A stretch of 64,000 nucleotides of DNA from Peromyscus leucopus (taxonomy: Eukaryota > Chordata > Mammalia > Rodentia > Cricetidae): assembly GCF_004664715.2 (NCBI RefSeq), contig NC_051084.1, positions 59,019,334 to 59,083,333 of the forward strand. Direction: 5' to 3'. The position numbers and the translations under genes are program-made. Below, piece after piece: positions 10,575 through 22,589 of the stretch (position 1 is the first letter of the stretch; every line of letters starts with the position of its first letter). The notes under the pieces are model-generated. The model was not told the origin of the DNA, ran no database searches, and saw only the letters and a program-made list of their open reading frames with translations.

Positions 10575-10592
10575 ACCCTGTCTTAAAAAAAT

Positions 10593-10617
10593 GAGAGAGA
10601 GAGAGAAAGAGAGAGAC

Positions 10618-10652
<35 letters not shown>
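10593..10652. repeat. (GA)n microsatellite derived from the B1 A tail
   Basis: About 30 GA dinucleotides with a few AAGA and ACAGA interruptions, starting immediately after the B1 terminal A-run. Confidence 0.93.
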
Positions 10653-10655
<3 letters not shown>

Positions 10656-10703
10656 CACCCTGACTCTGCTCCCCATTGCCTCAGGAACCTCCCCTGCTGT
10701 TCC

Positions 10704-10706
<3 letters not shown>

Positions 10707-10761
<55 letters not shown>

Positions 10762-10797
10762 CGCACACACTCACACACTCACACACACACACACACA
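10707..10797. repeat. (CA)n microsatellite, partly interrupted
   Basis: About 45 CA units. The right third has GC and TC interruptions (ACGCAC, ACTCAC), which usually slow further slippage. Confidence 0.95.
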
Positions 10798-11039
10798 GGG
10801 TAGGTTAATGCAAAACAACCAGGCTGCAAACTAGTTCTGCCTAGGAAACTTCCCCTGCTGTCCCACACAGACCCCAAACACCCCATCCATATCCCCCTCA
10901 GCTTTCCAACCCCCATCTTCAAAAACAACAACCCTTCCTGACAACACAGTAAAAGAACTAAACACCACTGAGCCTGCTGCCTTGGGGTTAGAGATGGCAA
11001 GGGAGACAGTGATACAGATACTAATGATATTTTTAAAAA

Positions 11040-11515
11040 ACCACAAGGATATACCTTAAAAACCTCTATTCTACTAAATTGGAAAATCTAAGACAAGGAT
11101 GCATATAACAAAATTAAACCAGAGTGAGATAAATAATTTAAACAGATCAGATCTATAACTGGTAATAAGATGGAAGCAGTAAGAAAAGATCTCGTAACTA
11201 AAAACCAAAAGCCTAGTATATCATGGATTTACTGAAGAATTCTACCAGACCTTCAAAGAAAAATGAATCTCAATACTACTCAAATTATTCCAAAAAGAGA
11301 AAAGGAAAGAATGCTCCCAAACTCTATTTATAAATCTAGTATGATCCTGATACCAGAAACACACATATATATGGTGTGTGTGGGTGTGGGTGTGTGTGTA
11401 TCTTTCCTTACATATTCTGATGCAAACATTTTTAGTAAAATGTTTACAAATTAGATATATGAAAAGTGCATCATGGCCAAGCTGGCTTCACTGCCACAGG
11501 TAAAGGGCTGTTTTA
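11040..11515 (+). mobile_element. L1 ORF2 fragment (reverse transcriptase N-terminal part), decayed
   Basis: Matches the L1 ORF2 stretch at the start of the reverse transcriptase: 'ctctattctactaaattgg', then 'agaattctaccagaccttc', 'tactcaaattattccaaaa' and 'atcctgataccagaaacac'. After a GT-rich insertion at about 11372-11400, it resumes at 'gatgcaaacatttttagta' and 'atcatggccaagctggctt'. In-frame stops and indels make it non-functional. Confidence 0.75.
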
Positions 11516-11519
11516 GCAC

Positions 11520-12110
11520 ATGTGTTTTAGTCAGGGTTCACTAGAATAACAAAATCAAGGAGATGGAGTGTGCATGTATGTGAATGAATAATCATTAAAG
11601 ATGAAGAGATCATGAAGCTGAAAAGGACTTGGGGCCACACAGGCGGCATTTGAGAGTTGGAGTTGGGTGAACATGGGGTGCAAATGATGGTAATAGAGCA
11701 CTCATATATGAAATTCTTAAAATAAAATGTTTATTCATAGAAAGACACGCTTTGGAGGGAAGCAAAAGGCCAGCCACCCACTGGGATAAAGTATTCCCAC
11801 ACAGGTGTCTAGCAAGGCATTTATGACCAAACAACTGTTTCAACTCAATAATCCAATAAATAACTGATTAATAAGAATACAAAAATATTAGAACAGAAAC
11901 TTCACAAGAATGACTCAAAATATCAAATATGCAAATGAAGATGTTTTAAATTTCACATTCAAATTTCCCCTTCACGGAAGTGAAATTGAAATCACAGCAA
12001 GATGACAGGACACACCACTGACATAGAAGGAGAGGACAGGTTGGAAGTTGGGGTGTGGGACCAAAGACAAAGAGGCATGGGTAGACATTTTAGCATGGCG
12101 AAACAGCTTT
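11520..12110. other. Unique or weakly repetitive sequence, no gene seen
   Basis: Starts with a short remnant 'ttttagtcagggttcacta', a block that opens several rodent interspersed repeats. The rest is not recognised. Confidence 0.4.
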
Positions 12111-12114
12111 ACAT

Positions 12115-12591
12115 CTTTTTTATTAATTACATTTCTTCTTTTGAGATTTCATGCGTGTATATAGTGCATCTAGTGCATCTCACTTGTTCTCAACTTCACC
12201 CTCTGTCAACTTCCTCTCTTCCCAGTCCAGTCCCCATCCCTTCCATCCTCCTTCCCACATTCAGATCCTTTTGTTTTGCCTGTGTCCCTCTGGGTTGGTC
12301 AGGGATGTCTGTGTGGTTTTGGGGTTGGAATTATCTACTGGAGTCTGGTGAGTACACCAGTGAAAACATGATGGAAGGCAGTGGCTCCCCCTCTCCAGAG
12401 TCAATCAGTAGTGTGTAGTACATCAATAAAAGGTAAGGTCCCATGAGACCTTTCCTTGCCCAAAACTTACTATTGAGAGGGCCTGTCTTGTATAGACCTA
12501 ATGACAAGCTGCTTTGAGTGCATGATTATATTTTTTATGTCTTATCTAGAAAATGGGATTTCATTGTACTTTTCTTATCTTTTGACTCTTA

Positions 12592-12657
<66 letters not shown>

Positions 12658-13221
12658 CTGTTCCCTAGAATTTAGAAGACACAGTATAAATGTCACTAAT
12701 TCTCAGCATCTGGGGTAGCCATGAGTGTCTGTATTTACCACCATTTTCTGATTAGGGTTGAAAGTAGCTTTTGACTAAGGGTAAAAACAGATATATTATG
12801 AAGCATACATACATACCCCTATTGAGTCTATTTAGGGTTGTTTGTATATGGCTGTGTTTAGGGCTGCCCACCTGAGATAACCTTTCAGGGTATTCATCCC
12901 TGGAGAAGACTTATTCTTCTTTTCTCAGAAGTCACTTATCTCCATCTGTAGCTCTTCAACTAGGGGTGGCAGTCTTGTTAGATCTCCCCCATCCATATTG
13001 GCATGTTGGCATCCATATGGCATTTCCGCCTCCATACTGCAAAATAGCAATTGGTATTGCTATCTTTAAGGTCTTTTTAAGGCAACCATATTGTTAAGAT
13101 CTCATGGGAGTAACTTCTTGTTGTATTTTGAAGGCAGGGCAGACATCCTGGAATTCTGGCTCCTACAATCTTTCTGTCTGCTTTTTCCTCAATGTCCCCT
13201 GAGCCTTAAGTGAATTTTGCA
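12115..13221 (-). mobile_element. Old L1 3' UTR (Lx type), minus strand, interrupted
   Basis: The T-rich left end ('ttttttattaattacatttc') corresponds to an A-rich 3' end on the minus strand. It is followed by the characteristic rodent L1 3' UTR phrase order, such as 'ctactggagtctggtgag' type text and 'tgtcccctgagccttaagtg' near the right. It is broken by the TC microsatellite at 12595-12654 and by the retroposon at 13233-13681; flanking sequence resumes at 13693. Confidence 0.6.
12595..12654. repeat. (TC)n microsatellite
   Basis: 30 perfect TC dinucleotides within the old L1 3' UTR. Confidence 0.97.
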
Positions 13222-13232
13222 TTGTGGATTTT

Positions 13233-13330
13233 TTTCTTCCTCCCTCCCTCCCTTCCTTCCTTCCTTCCTTCCTTCCTTCCTTCCTTCCTTCCTTCCTCCC
13301 TCCCTCCCTCCCCTCTCTCTCTTTCTTTCT

Positions 13331-13362
<32 letters not shown>

Positions 13363-13681
13363 TCCTTCTTATTTTTCTTTATTAAGAAATTTTCTACTCA
13401 CTCTACATACCACCCACAGATCCCCCCTCCTCCCACCCTCTAGCCCTCCCTCCCAAGCCACCCCACATCTCCTCATCCCTCCAAATCAAGGTTTCTCATG
13501 GGGAGTCAGCAGAGCCTGGCACACTGAGCCTAGGCAGGTCCAAACCCCTTCCCACTGCACCAAGGCTGTTGCAAGGTGTCACACCACAGGCACCAGGCTC
13601 CCAAAAGCCTGCCCATGCACCAGGGAAGGATCCCAATCCCCCTGTCTGGGTGCCCCCCAAACAGTTCGAGCCAAACAGCAG
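13233..13681 (-). mobile_element. 5'-truncated L1 3' end whose tail became a CTTC/TTTC microsatellite
   Basis: Flanked by an 11-bp exact duplication ttgtggatttt (13222-13232 and 13682-13692). Read on the minus strand, it runs from a GC-rich L1 3' UTR block ('gggcacccagacaggggg', 'ggcaggcttttgggagcc', 'gactccccatgagaaacc') to 'aaaatttcttaataaag'. It then passes into a 140-bp (GGAA)n(GAAA)n tract (13233-13380). The tail replaced a plain poly(A). It belongs to a different L1 3' UTR type from the copies at 7271 and 19933. Confidence 0.82.
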
Positions 13682-13692
13682 TTGTGGATTTT

Positions 13693-15118
13693 CAGTAATA
13701 GTCTTTTCTTGAAAAAAAAAAAAAAAAAGCTTCTATGAAGGGTGAGGGCTGTACTTAGCTTTGGGTGTAAGGAAAAGTCTTTAGAATGCGGTTATGAATT
13801 ACCTGGTTTATAAAAGTGGCAGAAGTTAAGTTCTCTGGGGTCCATGACCACTACATGTAATAACAATACAGAAAGAAAGAGCTGAAAATTTTTTTAATGA
13901 AAAAATTAATTAAAGGCAAAACATTTTTTTAATTTTGATAAAATACATTTTATCAGTTAATTTCCTACATCCTATTTAAATAGTAATGTGTATTATTTAA
14001 GAAACCTATGCCTTACCTCAGTTCACGAAAACTTTAGAACAGTCTTTTTCTGGAAGGGTTATAATTTTAGTTCCTAAGTTAATGTCTGTAGTCCATTTCA
14101 AGATAGTTTTTATATATTATGTGATGAAGAGTTGAGGTTAATCTATTATATATACATACCAGTGTGTTCCAGCATAATTTAGAAAGCAAAATTCCTTTTG
14201 CTCTTTGAGTTACTTTGGGCTGAGAAAGGAAGTAACGCATCAAAGGAACAGAGAGGAAGTCTGTGAATGCAGTGCTAGAGAAAAGGGTGTGGAGTGATGT
14301 TGATGGAGAAGAGGGTAGGTCAAAACGGAAAGGTCTTGTGACCCTTGATAAGCTGCATTTTATTCCAAGATCACTTAATTGCCTCAAAGCTTTAAAGCAG
14401 ACCTTGCATGATCTGATTTACAGCTTTGAAATAAAAAGACGTGTTTAATGTGGTCTAACTAGTTCAGTAAACTCACCCTGGAAAAGGTCGAAGCTGACCA
14501 TGCGACAGCAAACTAACTTTGATTTGGTGGTACTTTTTGTTCAGTGGGGGAGCATTTTGGCCCACAATGCACTCGTTCTCCTTAACCTTTCCTTCTCTTG
14601 GAAGAGACTATAAAATGAGGCCGTGCACTTTTTTGGATGTTGGCTTATATGCTGTGACTGCCAGAAGTTTTTTTTTTTTTTTTTTTTTTTTTTCCTGCCA
14701 AGGCTATTAAAAATTCTACCTAGTGCTTTACGTCCTCTGGCTCCCTTCCTTCTGGCTCCCACCCTCCCTCTGCTTTGCTGCCAAGGTAAACATGGTGCTG
14801 GTGCCAATAAGGACAGACTTCAGAAGACTTCAGTTATTAGAAATTGCATCACCTTGGTGATTATTACCTGCTTAATTTGAAGTGCATGGAAAAAGATGAA
14901 CATGAAAAATCTAAGACAGCATCTTTACACTAAAGAAAATTATCAACAGCATCCTGTCTTTTGTTTACATCATACAGCAGTTAGTTATCTATGCCTGGCA
15001 TATTTTAATTAGCATAATATTCTCTAGGCTCATTCACATTGTTGCAAATGACACTTTGCTTGTTTTTTAAAAAATAAAAGGACTGGGTAGTACTCAGGTT
15101 TTTTTTTTCTTTTTTTTT
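13693..15118. other. AT-rich sequence with A/T runs, no gene seen
   Basis: Begins with the continuation of the interrupted L1 flank, then an A17 run (about 13711-13728) and a T26 run (14668-14693). No coding signal. Reading frames crossing the T run are low-complexity artefacts. Confidence 0.45.

Positions 15119-15164
<46 letters not shown>
15119..15164. repeat. (GT)n microsatellite
   Basis: About 23 GT units with one TA interruption near the left, preceded by a T-rich run. Confidence 0.96.
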
Positions 15165-15165
<1 letters not shown>

Positions 15166-15467
15166 TAGCTGGACTCAAGACAAGCTCAATAGTAGAGCAC
15201 TCATGCCTAGTACTGTAAACCTAAACAAACACCAGTAGCTGAAGGGGATACAGAGCCTGGAGAAGAATCTGCCACTTGCCATTTCTTTAGACCAATATAA
15301 CTTCTAACTGTATCCTAAATACTTTATCTTTAGAGTGAAAGATAAATGTAGTTCTTATCCCCCTCATCAAAGAAGCTTCATTTTGCAACAGATAGAGACT
15401 ATTGCAGGGATTCACAACTGGTCAAAATACAGAGATTTTATATATATAATATATGTATATAATAGTA

Positions 15468-15558
15468 ATCAGGTCAATCTAATTAATACATGTTATGTAT
15501 AAATAATATGCTAATGTTTATATATAAATATTATAAATATTAATTAGATTGACCTGAT
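15468..15558. repeat. Perfect 21-bp inverted repeat with a 49-bp AT-rich spacer
   Basis: The arm at 15468-15488 (starts ATCAGGTCAATC, ends TTAATA) is the exact reverse complement of the arm at 15538-15558. The spacer is almost pure A/T. The whole 91-bp unit could extrude as a cruciform or, if transcribed, form a hairpin. It is not flanked by an obvious target duplication. The arm resembles a phrase found in ancient mammalian repeats, so an inverted duplication inside such a repeat is the simplest origin. Confidence 0.9.
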
Positions 15559-15559
15559 C

Positions 15560-16450
15560 ACTCTGTGATTTATATATGAATAATAACATCATATCATATC
15601 TTACAAATTATTACTTGTCAATTAAAATAAAATGATACTTAAACAGTGAAGGAGAGAAAAGAATGATTGAGGGGGTGAAAACTTTTAAGTTACGTATTCA
15701 AACTAGATAGACATAAAGGTTAGTTTCTGGCAGAAAATGAAGAATGAAGAGACATTGACTGTCCCTATATGTCCAAGTTATAAGCTTGTAGCCAACAAAT
15801 ACCTGTATTTGCTGAAACTGACTTCTTCTGAGGAATTCCAGAGTAGTACTTTGAAGCCGCTCTAGAGGTAAGACAAGCTTGAAGTCCTGTGCACTTTACA
15901 GAAGTGCTCAGTCTGGGTCAATTCTAGTCTCAAATGGCAAAAGGGAACCGTTTGCACAATGCAGATATTTCATATCGTGTTGAGAGAGGTACTTAGTTAA
16001 TGTACAACTCCCAATGCTTTTTCATGTGAAACTCCTAAGGTATGTGTGCATTTAATTAGATGTAAGTTATACCTCACCTATTATTAAATAACATGATTTT
16101 CCTTAGTGAAAACTGAATAATACTGCATTATAATAATCTATTTAATATGAAAAAAATAGATTTTTATTAGTCGCTCTCACCTGGGACTCTGTCTAGGTGC
16201 CTAACACAGGGCAGCTAGCATTTGAAAAGAGACTTAATTTCCTCTTCAGCTCTTCCTTCTTAGATTCAGGAAACTTTCCAGGTGCCCAGCCTATAAGGCT
16301 GGCCTGGCAAAAGAACTATTTGCCTTGGCTCTACCGCCTGATGACTTCCCCAATCCACCAAACCTGCAACACCACCTTGGGACTCTTTTAGCCACTCACG
16401 TGACCTCAGTAAGAAAACCTGTCTCCATGGCTCTATTCCCTTGAAAATCC
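15560..16450. other. AT-rich sequence upstream of the old L1
   Basis: No gene seen. The right part (about 16190-16450) may be the degenerate 5' UTR of the L1 that follows, but the match is too weak to set a boundary. Confidence 0.4.
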
Positions 16451-19400
16451 CCTAAACTACCTAAGCCACTACCCCATTTCAGGCTTCTGGCCAGGTGGGA
16501 TACAAGCATGTATCAAAAGAAAGCCAATACCTAATTCCAGATGCCCATGTCCCATTATAAAAACATGAACATTATTTTAAAAAAGACAGTTTATCATCCT
16601 AAATATCACCAACCCCACTGTAATGGTACCTGATGAGAACAACTTAGATGAAACCCAAGACGCAGAATTCAAAACAGTAATTATAAATATGTTCAAGGAG
16701 CTCAGAGAATCCAAAGGGGACACAAACACCTGAATGAACTTCAAGAGGACAGGAACAAACTTGTGAATGAAGCCCAAGACACAAACAGCTGAATGAAATA
16801 GTCAGGACCACTCATGATATGAAAATTGATTCAACAAAGAGATAGAAATACTGAAGAAAACCCAAACTGAAATAAAGTTGGAAATGAGAAATCTCATTTA
16901 GTCAAATAAAGTCAATAAAAAGGTCCCTCAACATAATGGATCAGGTTGAAGACAGAATATCAGGGCTTGGGGACAAAGTAGGGGAATCGGATCATTTGAT
17001 CAAAGAAAATGATTTAGAAGAAAACTCATTAAAGCAATATGCAGGAACTTTCAGATACCATGTAAAGACAAAAACCTATGAATTACCGGAATAGAATGAA
17101 GAGAAGAATTCAAAATTAAAGGCATAGAACATATCTGCAACATAAAATGATAGAAGTGAATTCCCCAAATCTGGGGAAAGGTATGGCCATTCAGGTACAA
17201 GAAGCACACAGAACATTAAATGAAATTAGAAAAGAAAATCCCCATGTAATATTATAGTTAAATATATAGAACAATGGAAGGGTCTTGAAAGGTGTAAGAG
17301 AGAAAGTCCAAGTCACATACAAAGGCAGTCCCATAAGAACAGATTTCTCACCAGATACCCTAATAGCTAGAAGAGCTGGACAACATGCTTCAAGCTTTGA
17401 AAGAACACAAATGCCAACCCAAACTACTTTATCTAGCAAAACTGTCAATCATAATTGGAGGGGGAAGAAATCTTTTCCATAATTAAAATCTGGCTAAAAG
17501 ACAAACCAGCCTCACAGAGAAGGATTGCCGCAACCACAAGGCTATGGGGGAAAATGAATTATGTTGGGACAGACAAGACAGGGATAAGCACATATCTATT
17601 AGTAGTAATTCTGAACATTAATGACTTCAATTTCCCAATCAAATGACATAAATTAGCTGATTGGATTACAAACAAGATCCATTTTTTTGTTGTTTATAAG
17701 AAACATAGCTCATCATCAATAACTGCCAATACTTTAGAGTAAAAGGGTATGTAGAGAGGGAATGTGTTTCAAAATGGTACCAGGAAACAAAACAAGCAGG
17801 AATTTCTATTCCAATATCAGACAAAATAGAGTTCAAGCCGAAGTTAATCAGAAGAGATGAAGAAGAAATCACATTCTGATCAGGGGAACAATCTACCAAG
17901 AGGCCATTATAAATCTAAACACATATACATCCAACTCAGTTGTACCCAATTTCATACAACAAATAATACTGTATGGGAAGCCACAGATTAACATTAATGC
18001 AGTGTATTAGTATGTAACTTCAACACCCGACTTTCCCCAATGAATAGGTCATCCAAAAAAAGATAGAGTGCATCAGAGCTAATCAGTGTCATCATAGACC
18101 AAAAGCACCTACCAGAGATCTAAAGAATATTTCACCAAAACACCATTCTTCTCAATAGCCCATGGAAGTTTAGCTAAAATAAACCATATGTTGGGAGACA
18201 AAGAAAATTCCAATAGATTTAGAAAAACTGAAGTAATTCCATGTATTTTATCTGATCACAGTCAAATAAACCTAAAATCAATAGCAAAAGAAACTCCAAA
18301 AAGTAGACAAACTCAATGAAATTAAACAGCACACTGTTTAATGATGAATGAGTCATGGAAAAAAATCAAGAATGGAATAAAAAAATTATTGGAATCAAGT
18401 GAAAATGAAACTACAACACATATAAAAGCAGCCGTCAGGCAGAAATTTAGTGCTAGGAGGGCTCACAGTACACAATCAGAAAGAGCTCAAATAAGTAACT
18501 CAGTGATATAGACTAAGAGTCTGGAAAAATAATTTTAAAAAAACAACTCAGAAATAGTGGATGGTAAGAAATAATAAAAGCAACTTGGTAATGGCACAAA
18601 AACACACAGAAAGATCAGTGCAATACAACAAAAGATGTAAATTTAAGTACACATAATTGGAACCACCTGATTGTCGGTAAAGTGGTCAATGGTACATGAA
18701 GACTGCATCCTCAACAATTGGTGTTTAGAAAACTGGGTGTCCACATGTACAAGAGTGAAACTATACCTCTCTCTCACCTCAGCGTAAGACCCAAAACTGC
18801 AACAAATGAATGTAGGAATGATATTACAATTTATAGGCACAGATGGATTTCTAAATATGATTGGGGTTACTCATGGAACAAGCCCAACATTTGACAAATG
18901 AGACTTCATGAAACTAGATGAGACTTCATGCGACTTCTGTACAGCGAAAGAAAGCCAATGAAGAGACAGCCTACAGAAGTGAGAAAAACCTTTGCCTGTT
19001 ATACATATGACAGAGGATTAATACCCAGAATACATAACGAGTTTTTAAAAAATTAGACATCAGGAAAACAAACAATCCAGTTAAAAGCAGGCTGTAGATT
19101 TGAATGTTCAAATGTAGATGCCCAAATGAAGAAATACAAATGGTGTTTAGTATATACTTTAAAAGGTGTTTGACATCACAAACCATCATGGAAATTCAAA
19201 TTAAAACTACTTTAATATTCCATCTCACCCAAGTCATGATGGCTATCATCATGAAGTCAAATGACAAAAAAAAATGTTGGAGAGGATGTGGAGAAAGAGA
19301 TATCTTTATTCAGTACTGATGGGATTATAAACCTGAGCAGCTACTAGGGAAATCAGTGTGGAGATTCCTCAAAGTTCTATAAATAGAACTACTATATGTC

Positions 19401-19932
19401 CTAGCTATTCCTCCCTTGAACATATATTCAAAGCAATCTGTATACTTTTACAGAGATATCTGGCCAATATTAATAGCTGCATGTAATTAATGAAAGCTAG
19501 GAAATAGAACCAATCCAGATGTCTATCAACTGATGACTGGACGATAAAAATGCAGTACATATACATAAAGGGATTTTATTCAGATATAAGGAAAAATGAA
19601 ATTATGAAGTTTTTAGGCAAATAAGTGGAACTAAAAAAAGTTGTCCTGAGTGAGGCATTCCAGGTGCATAAACACAAATGCCACATATTTGCTCTTCTAT
19701 ATGGATCCTGTCTTCAAATCTGTAATTTTGTGTGTTCCTATAGAATCTAGAGTTCCTGCAGAAGAAAGAACTAGAAAGAAGGCATTAGGAGGTACCACAA
19801 ATGGGATTTATAGTGAAATGTAACTAATATGAATGTAGAGAAGGGGAAACGGAGAAAAAAAATGGCTTTAAAAGTAAGGAGATGTAGAGGAAGAGTAACA
19901 AAAATGTAAGAGGTAGGAAAAAGCCATTTGGA
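16450..19932 (+). mobile_element. Old L1, ORF1 and partial ORF2, reverse transcriptase deleted
   Basis: From about 16500 the text follows a rodent L1: ORF1-like sequence (about 16620-17460) including a coiled-coil region and a C-terminal part readable as REKVQVTYKGSPI...FSPDTLIARRAG. Around 18020-18300 is the ORF2 endonuclease end, with the conserved SDHS box (about 18252-18263, 'tctgatcacagt'). Then, near 18570-18620, the text jumps to the ORF2 3' end. The remainder (about 18650-19700) matches the ORF2 C-terminal region ('ttggagaggatgtggagaa', 'aatcagtgtggagattcct'). The reverse transcriptase block is absent. Frameshifts throughout make it inert. It continues at 21369-22565. Confidence 0.8.
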
Positions 19933-21357
19933 CACAGCAGGGGTCTGTAGTGATATCTCAATGTTGTCCCCAAAGGCCACACGGATGTCAAGGGTCTAGG
20001 CTGTAACCTGTGGTCATGTTGGTGTCTGAGGTTCATGCTGCCACAGGTGCACTGCTGATCTGGGTGGCCTGCACTGTCACCCAGAGCAATGGTGTTATCT
20101 AGGTCAGGGCTGCTGCTGAGGGCCGTGTCTAGATCTGTGGCCCTACCGCAGCCAGGGTCTGTGTTAATATCCATGTCTCAAGTTGCCACCAAAGGCCACA
20201 TGGATACCCAGGGTCTAGGCCACAACCTGTGGCCATGTTGGTGTCCAAGAGCCATGCTGCCACAGGGGCCATGGTGACACCCATCCCAGGCTGCTGCCTA
20301 AGATCATGTCCAGGTCCACGGCCCTACTGCAGCCAGGGTCTGAGTTGATGTCCATGGCTCCTGTTATCACTGAGGGTGGTGCAGATGCTTGGGGTCTGGT
20401 CAGCCACCTGGGTCCATGTTGGTGTCTGAGGGGCATGCTGCTGCCAGGGCCATACTGATCTAGGTGGCTTGTGCTGTCACCAGGACCATGATGACATCTG
20501 GCCCTAAGCTGCAACTGAGGGCCGTGTCTGGGTCCATGATCCTGCTGTAGCTGGGGTCTGTGTTGATATCCACAGCCCTTGTTACCTCAGGGGGTCATAA
20601 AAACCATGCCTGTTGAAGTCTGAGGTTCATGCTGAGCCAGCCCAGCCATTCACTAGCCCTGACAGAATTGGCCCTGCCCTTCAGTGGACATTGTAGCATA
20701 TCTGCTCCCCTGCACTCTGGAGAAATGTCCCTACTCCTCACTGTGGGTGTGGGATAGCTGGCCCTGATGGTATGCGCCTGGAAGAGCTACCTCCATACTT
20801 TATCTGAAACAGGCAGTTGAAAAGGCCCAGACTGACCAGCTCAGCCACCACTCAGACCCACATCCTGGGCCTTGCGTTGGCTCTTGCTAACATCTTCCCT
20901 AACTGTGACCTGCTGCAACACAGGAAGGGACTAGTTCTGAGAAACGACAGCCATAGGATCTCCATGCCCAGGGCAATAGCAGGATATCCAAGAGGAGTCT
21001 CAGTGAGGATCCAGTGATGATGGTGTGCCCGAGGCCAGAGGCCTTGAACCAGACCAATGACTCATTGTGATGAACATTTGCAGATGGCGATGACTGACAC
21101 ATCACAGCTCCCAATGCCACTAGGATGAATGAAGAAGTGTTGGAGAGATGAGAAAGATGTAGGAACAAGGTGAGGTTTTTTTGTTTGCTTTGTTTTGTTT
21201 TTAATTAATTGGGGGGTACCTTTTAGGGGAGGCATGCTGTAGTGGTGAGGGACAGATATGGAGGGATGAGGAGATGAGCAGGATTGGGGTACATGATGTG
21301 AAATTCCCAAAGATCATAAAGAATTATGTTATATAAAAAAAGAAAAGAAAAAGAAAC
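19933..21357 (+). mobile_element. Younger 5'-truncated L1, 3' UTR, nested in the old L1
   Basis: Flanked by the 11-bp exact duplication agccatttgga (19922-19932 and 21358-21368). The body is the GC-rich 3' UTR type also seen at 7271-8451. It contains imperfect tandem units: compare 'gggtctagg' at 19992 and 20211 with the related 'gggtctggt' at 20392. It ends 'gatgtgaaattcccaaag' plus 'ataaaag'-like sequence and an A-rich tail. It splits an L1 whose 3' UTR resumes at 21369. Confidence 0.87.
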
Positions 21358-21368
21358 AGCCATTTGGA

Positions 21369-22565
21369 AAATATTACCTTTTAAACAAACTAAAAATATA
21401 ATTTTTGTTAAGAACAGTTTCAAAAGAGTGATGAGTTGCTCTAAGAAGCCCTGGGTTATTCAACAAAACCCCAGGACCTAGTGTGAGACATCTCCTATTG
21501 AGTTATTGGTCAGGAAAGCTTCAGAGACCCTCCAAATAATACAGGTCCTTGTCATCTAATTTGGTTGCCCACCAGAGCTTGATGACATGCCTATCGCTGA
21601 AGACATCTTATACCTTGGGAGCATGACGTGGAGACATCAAGGTGGAGCTGAGCAGGATGCTTCCTCTCTGGTGGCTAGCTTTCATAGTCCAAGGAAGTGC
21701 TGAGGGAGAAAAGACATCACGTGTCTTTCTCAGCTGGGAATTCTACAAACTCCCGGGTAAGATGTGGATAGTTAGTGTAACCGTGGCACAGTTGTTATAG
21801 AGTAACCAGCTGCTCTTCCAATGGATTTGAGGCCCCCTCCACAGGAGGGTGGGTACCTATGCCTGGGACTGTAAATCTGGTCAAAACTCACGGTGGGGGA
21901 GGGGGTCATAGGCCTTAGGAAGGAAGTTAATAATGTTAACCAGTTTAGTGTCAGACTGCCTTCTAAATACTATGTTTATATCCATAAACAGATGCTACTC
22001 TCAGTCCTAATCAGAGAATCCTCTATTTTCAGTGAGACATGGTGAATAAAGAGACTTGTGGCTCTGAGAATAAGTGAGAGCTGAGTGCTCCTCCCCTAGG
22101 AAGACGTTTAGATCATCCCCACTAAGGCTTGGGGAAAGAATATAGGAGTTATAAGATAGGAAGACATGCTATGAAATGTCACTTTCTGAGCAAGAAACAG
22201 CTCTTATAACAGGAACTCAGAGTAAGTATGGATGTCTGCTCAAGAATGGGTCTATCAATAGACAGGCATGACTGGAGGAAGAACTCAGGGAGCCTTACTC
22301 CTCACTGCGAATGAGTCGCTACTAATAGATTCAGGGAGAGAGGTATTCACTGCCTCTTGTTAGGTACCCAGTGATGACCCAATCAGGCTCTCATGGACAG
22401 TTCCAAACCAATGATCACACCAACGGCTGTGGTCAAACTAAATGGGTCACAAAAGAAAACCCAAAGAGATGGGAGACAAAAGAGTGTGGGAGGAGAGAGT
22501 AATTAGAATGTATTATATACATGTGTGAATTATGTCAAATAACTAAATTAGTAGAAAAAAATAAT
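21369..22565 (+). mobile_element. Old L1 3' UTR (Lx type), continuation
   Basis: Recognisable Lx-type 3' UTR phrases occur in order: 'tgcctatcgctgaagacat', 'tcatagtccaaggaagtgc', 'tctttctcagctgggaatt', 'ctatgcctgggactgtaaa', 'ctcagtcctaatcagagaa' and 'aatgggtcacaaaagaaaa'. It ends in an A-rich tail at about 22553-22565. Together with 16450-19932 this makes one insertion of more than 4.5 kb. Confidence 0.8.
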
Positions 22566-22589
22566 TTTAGAAAACTTTTAGACTGTTTT

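Noticed and set aside
13210..13738. 173-codon frame rich in Leu, Pro, Ser and Phe
   Set aside because: It is a translation of the CCTT/TTTC microsatellite and the adjoining L1 3' UTR.
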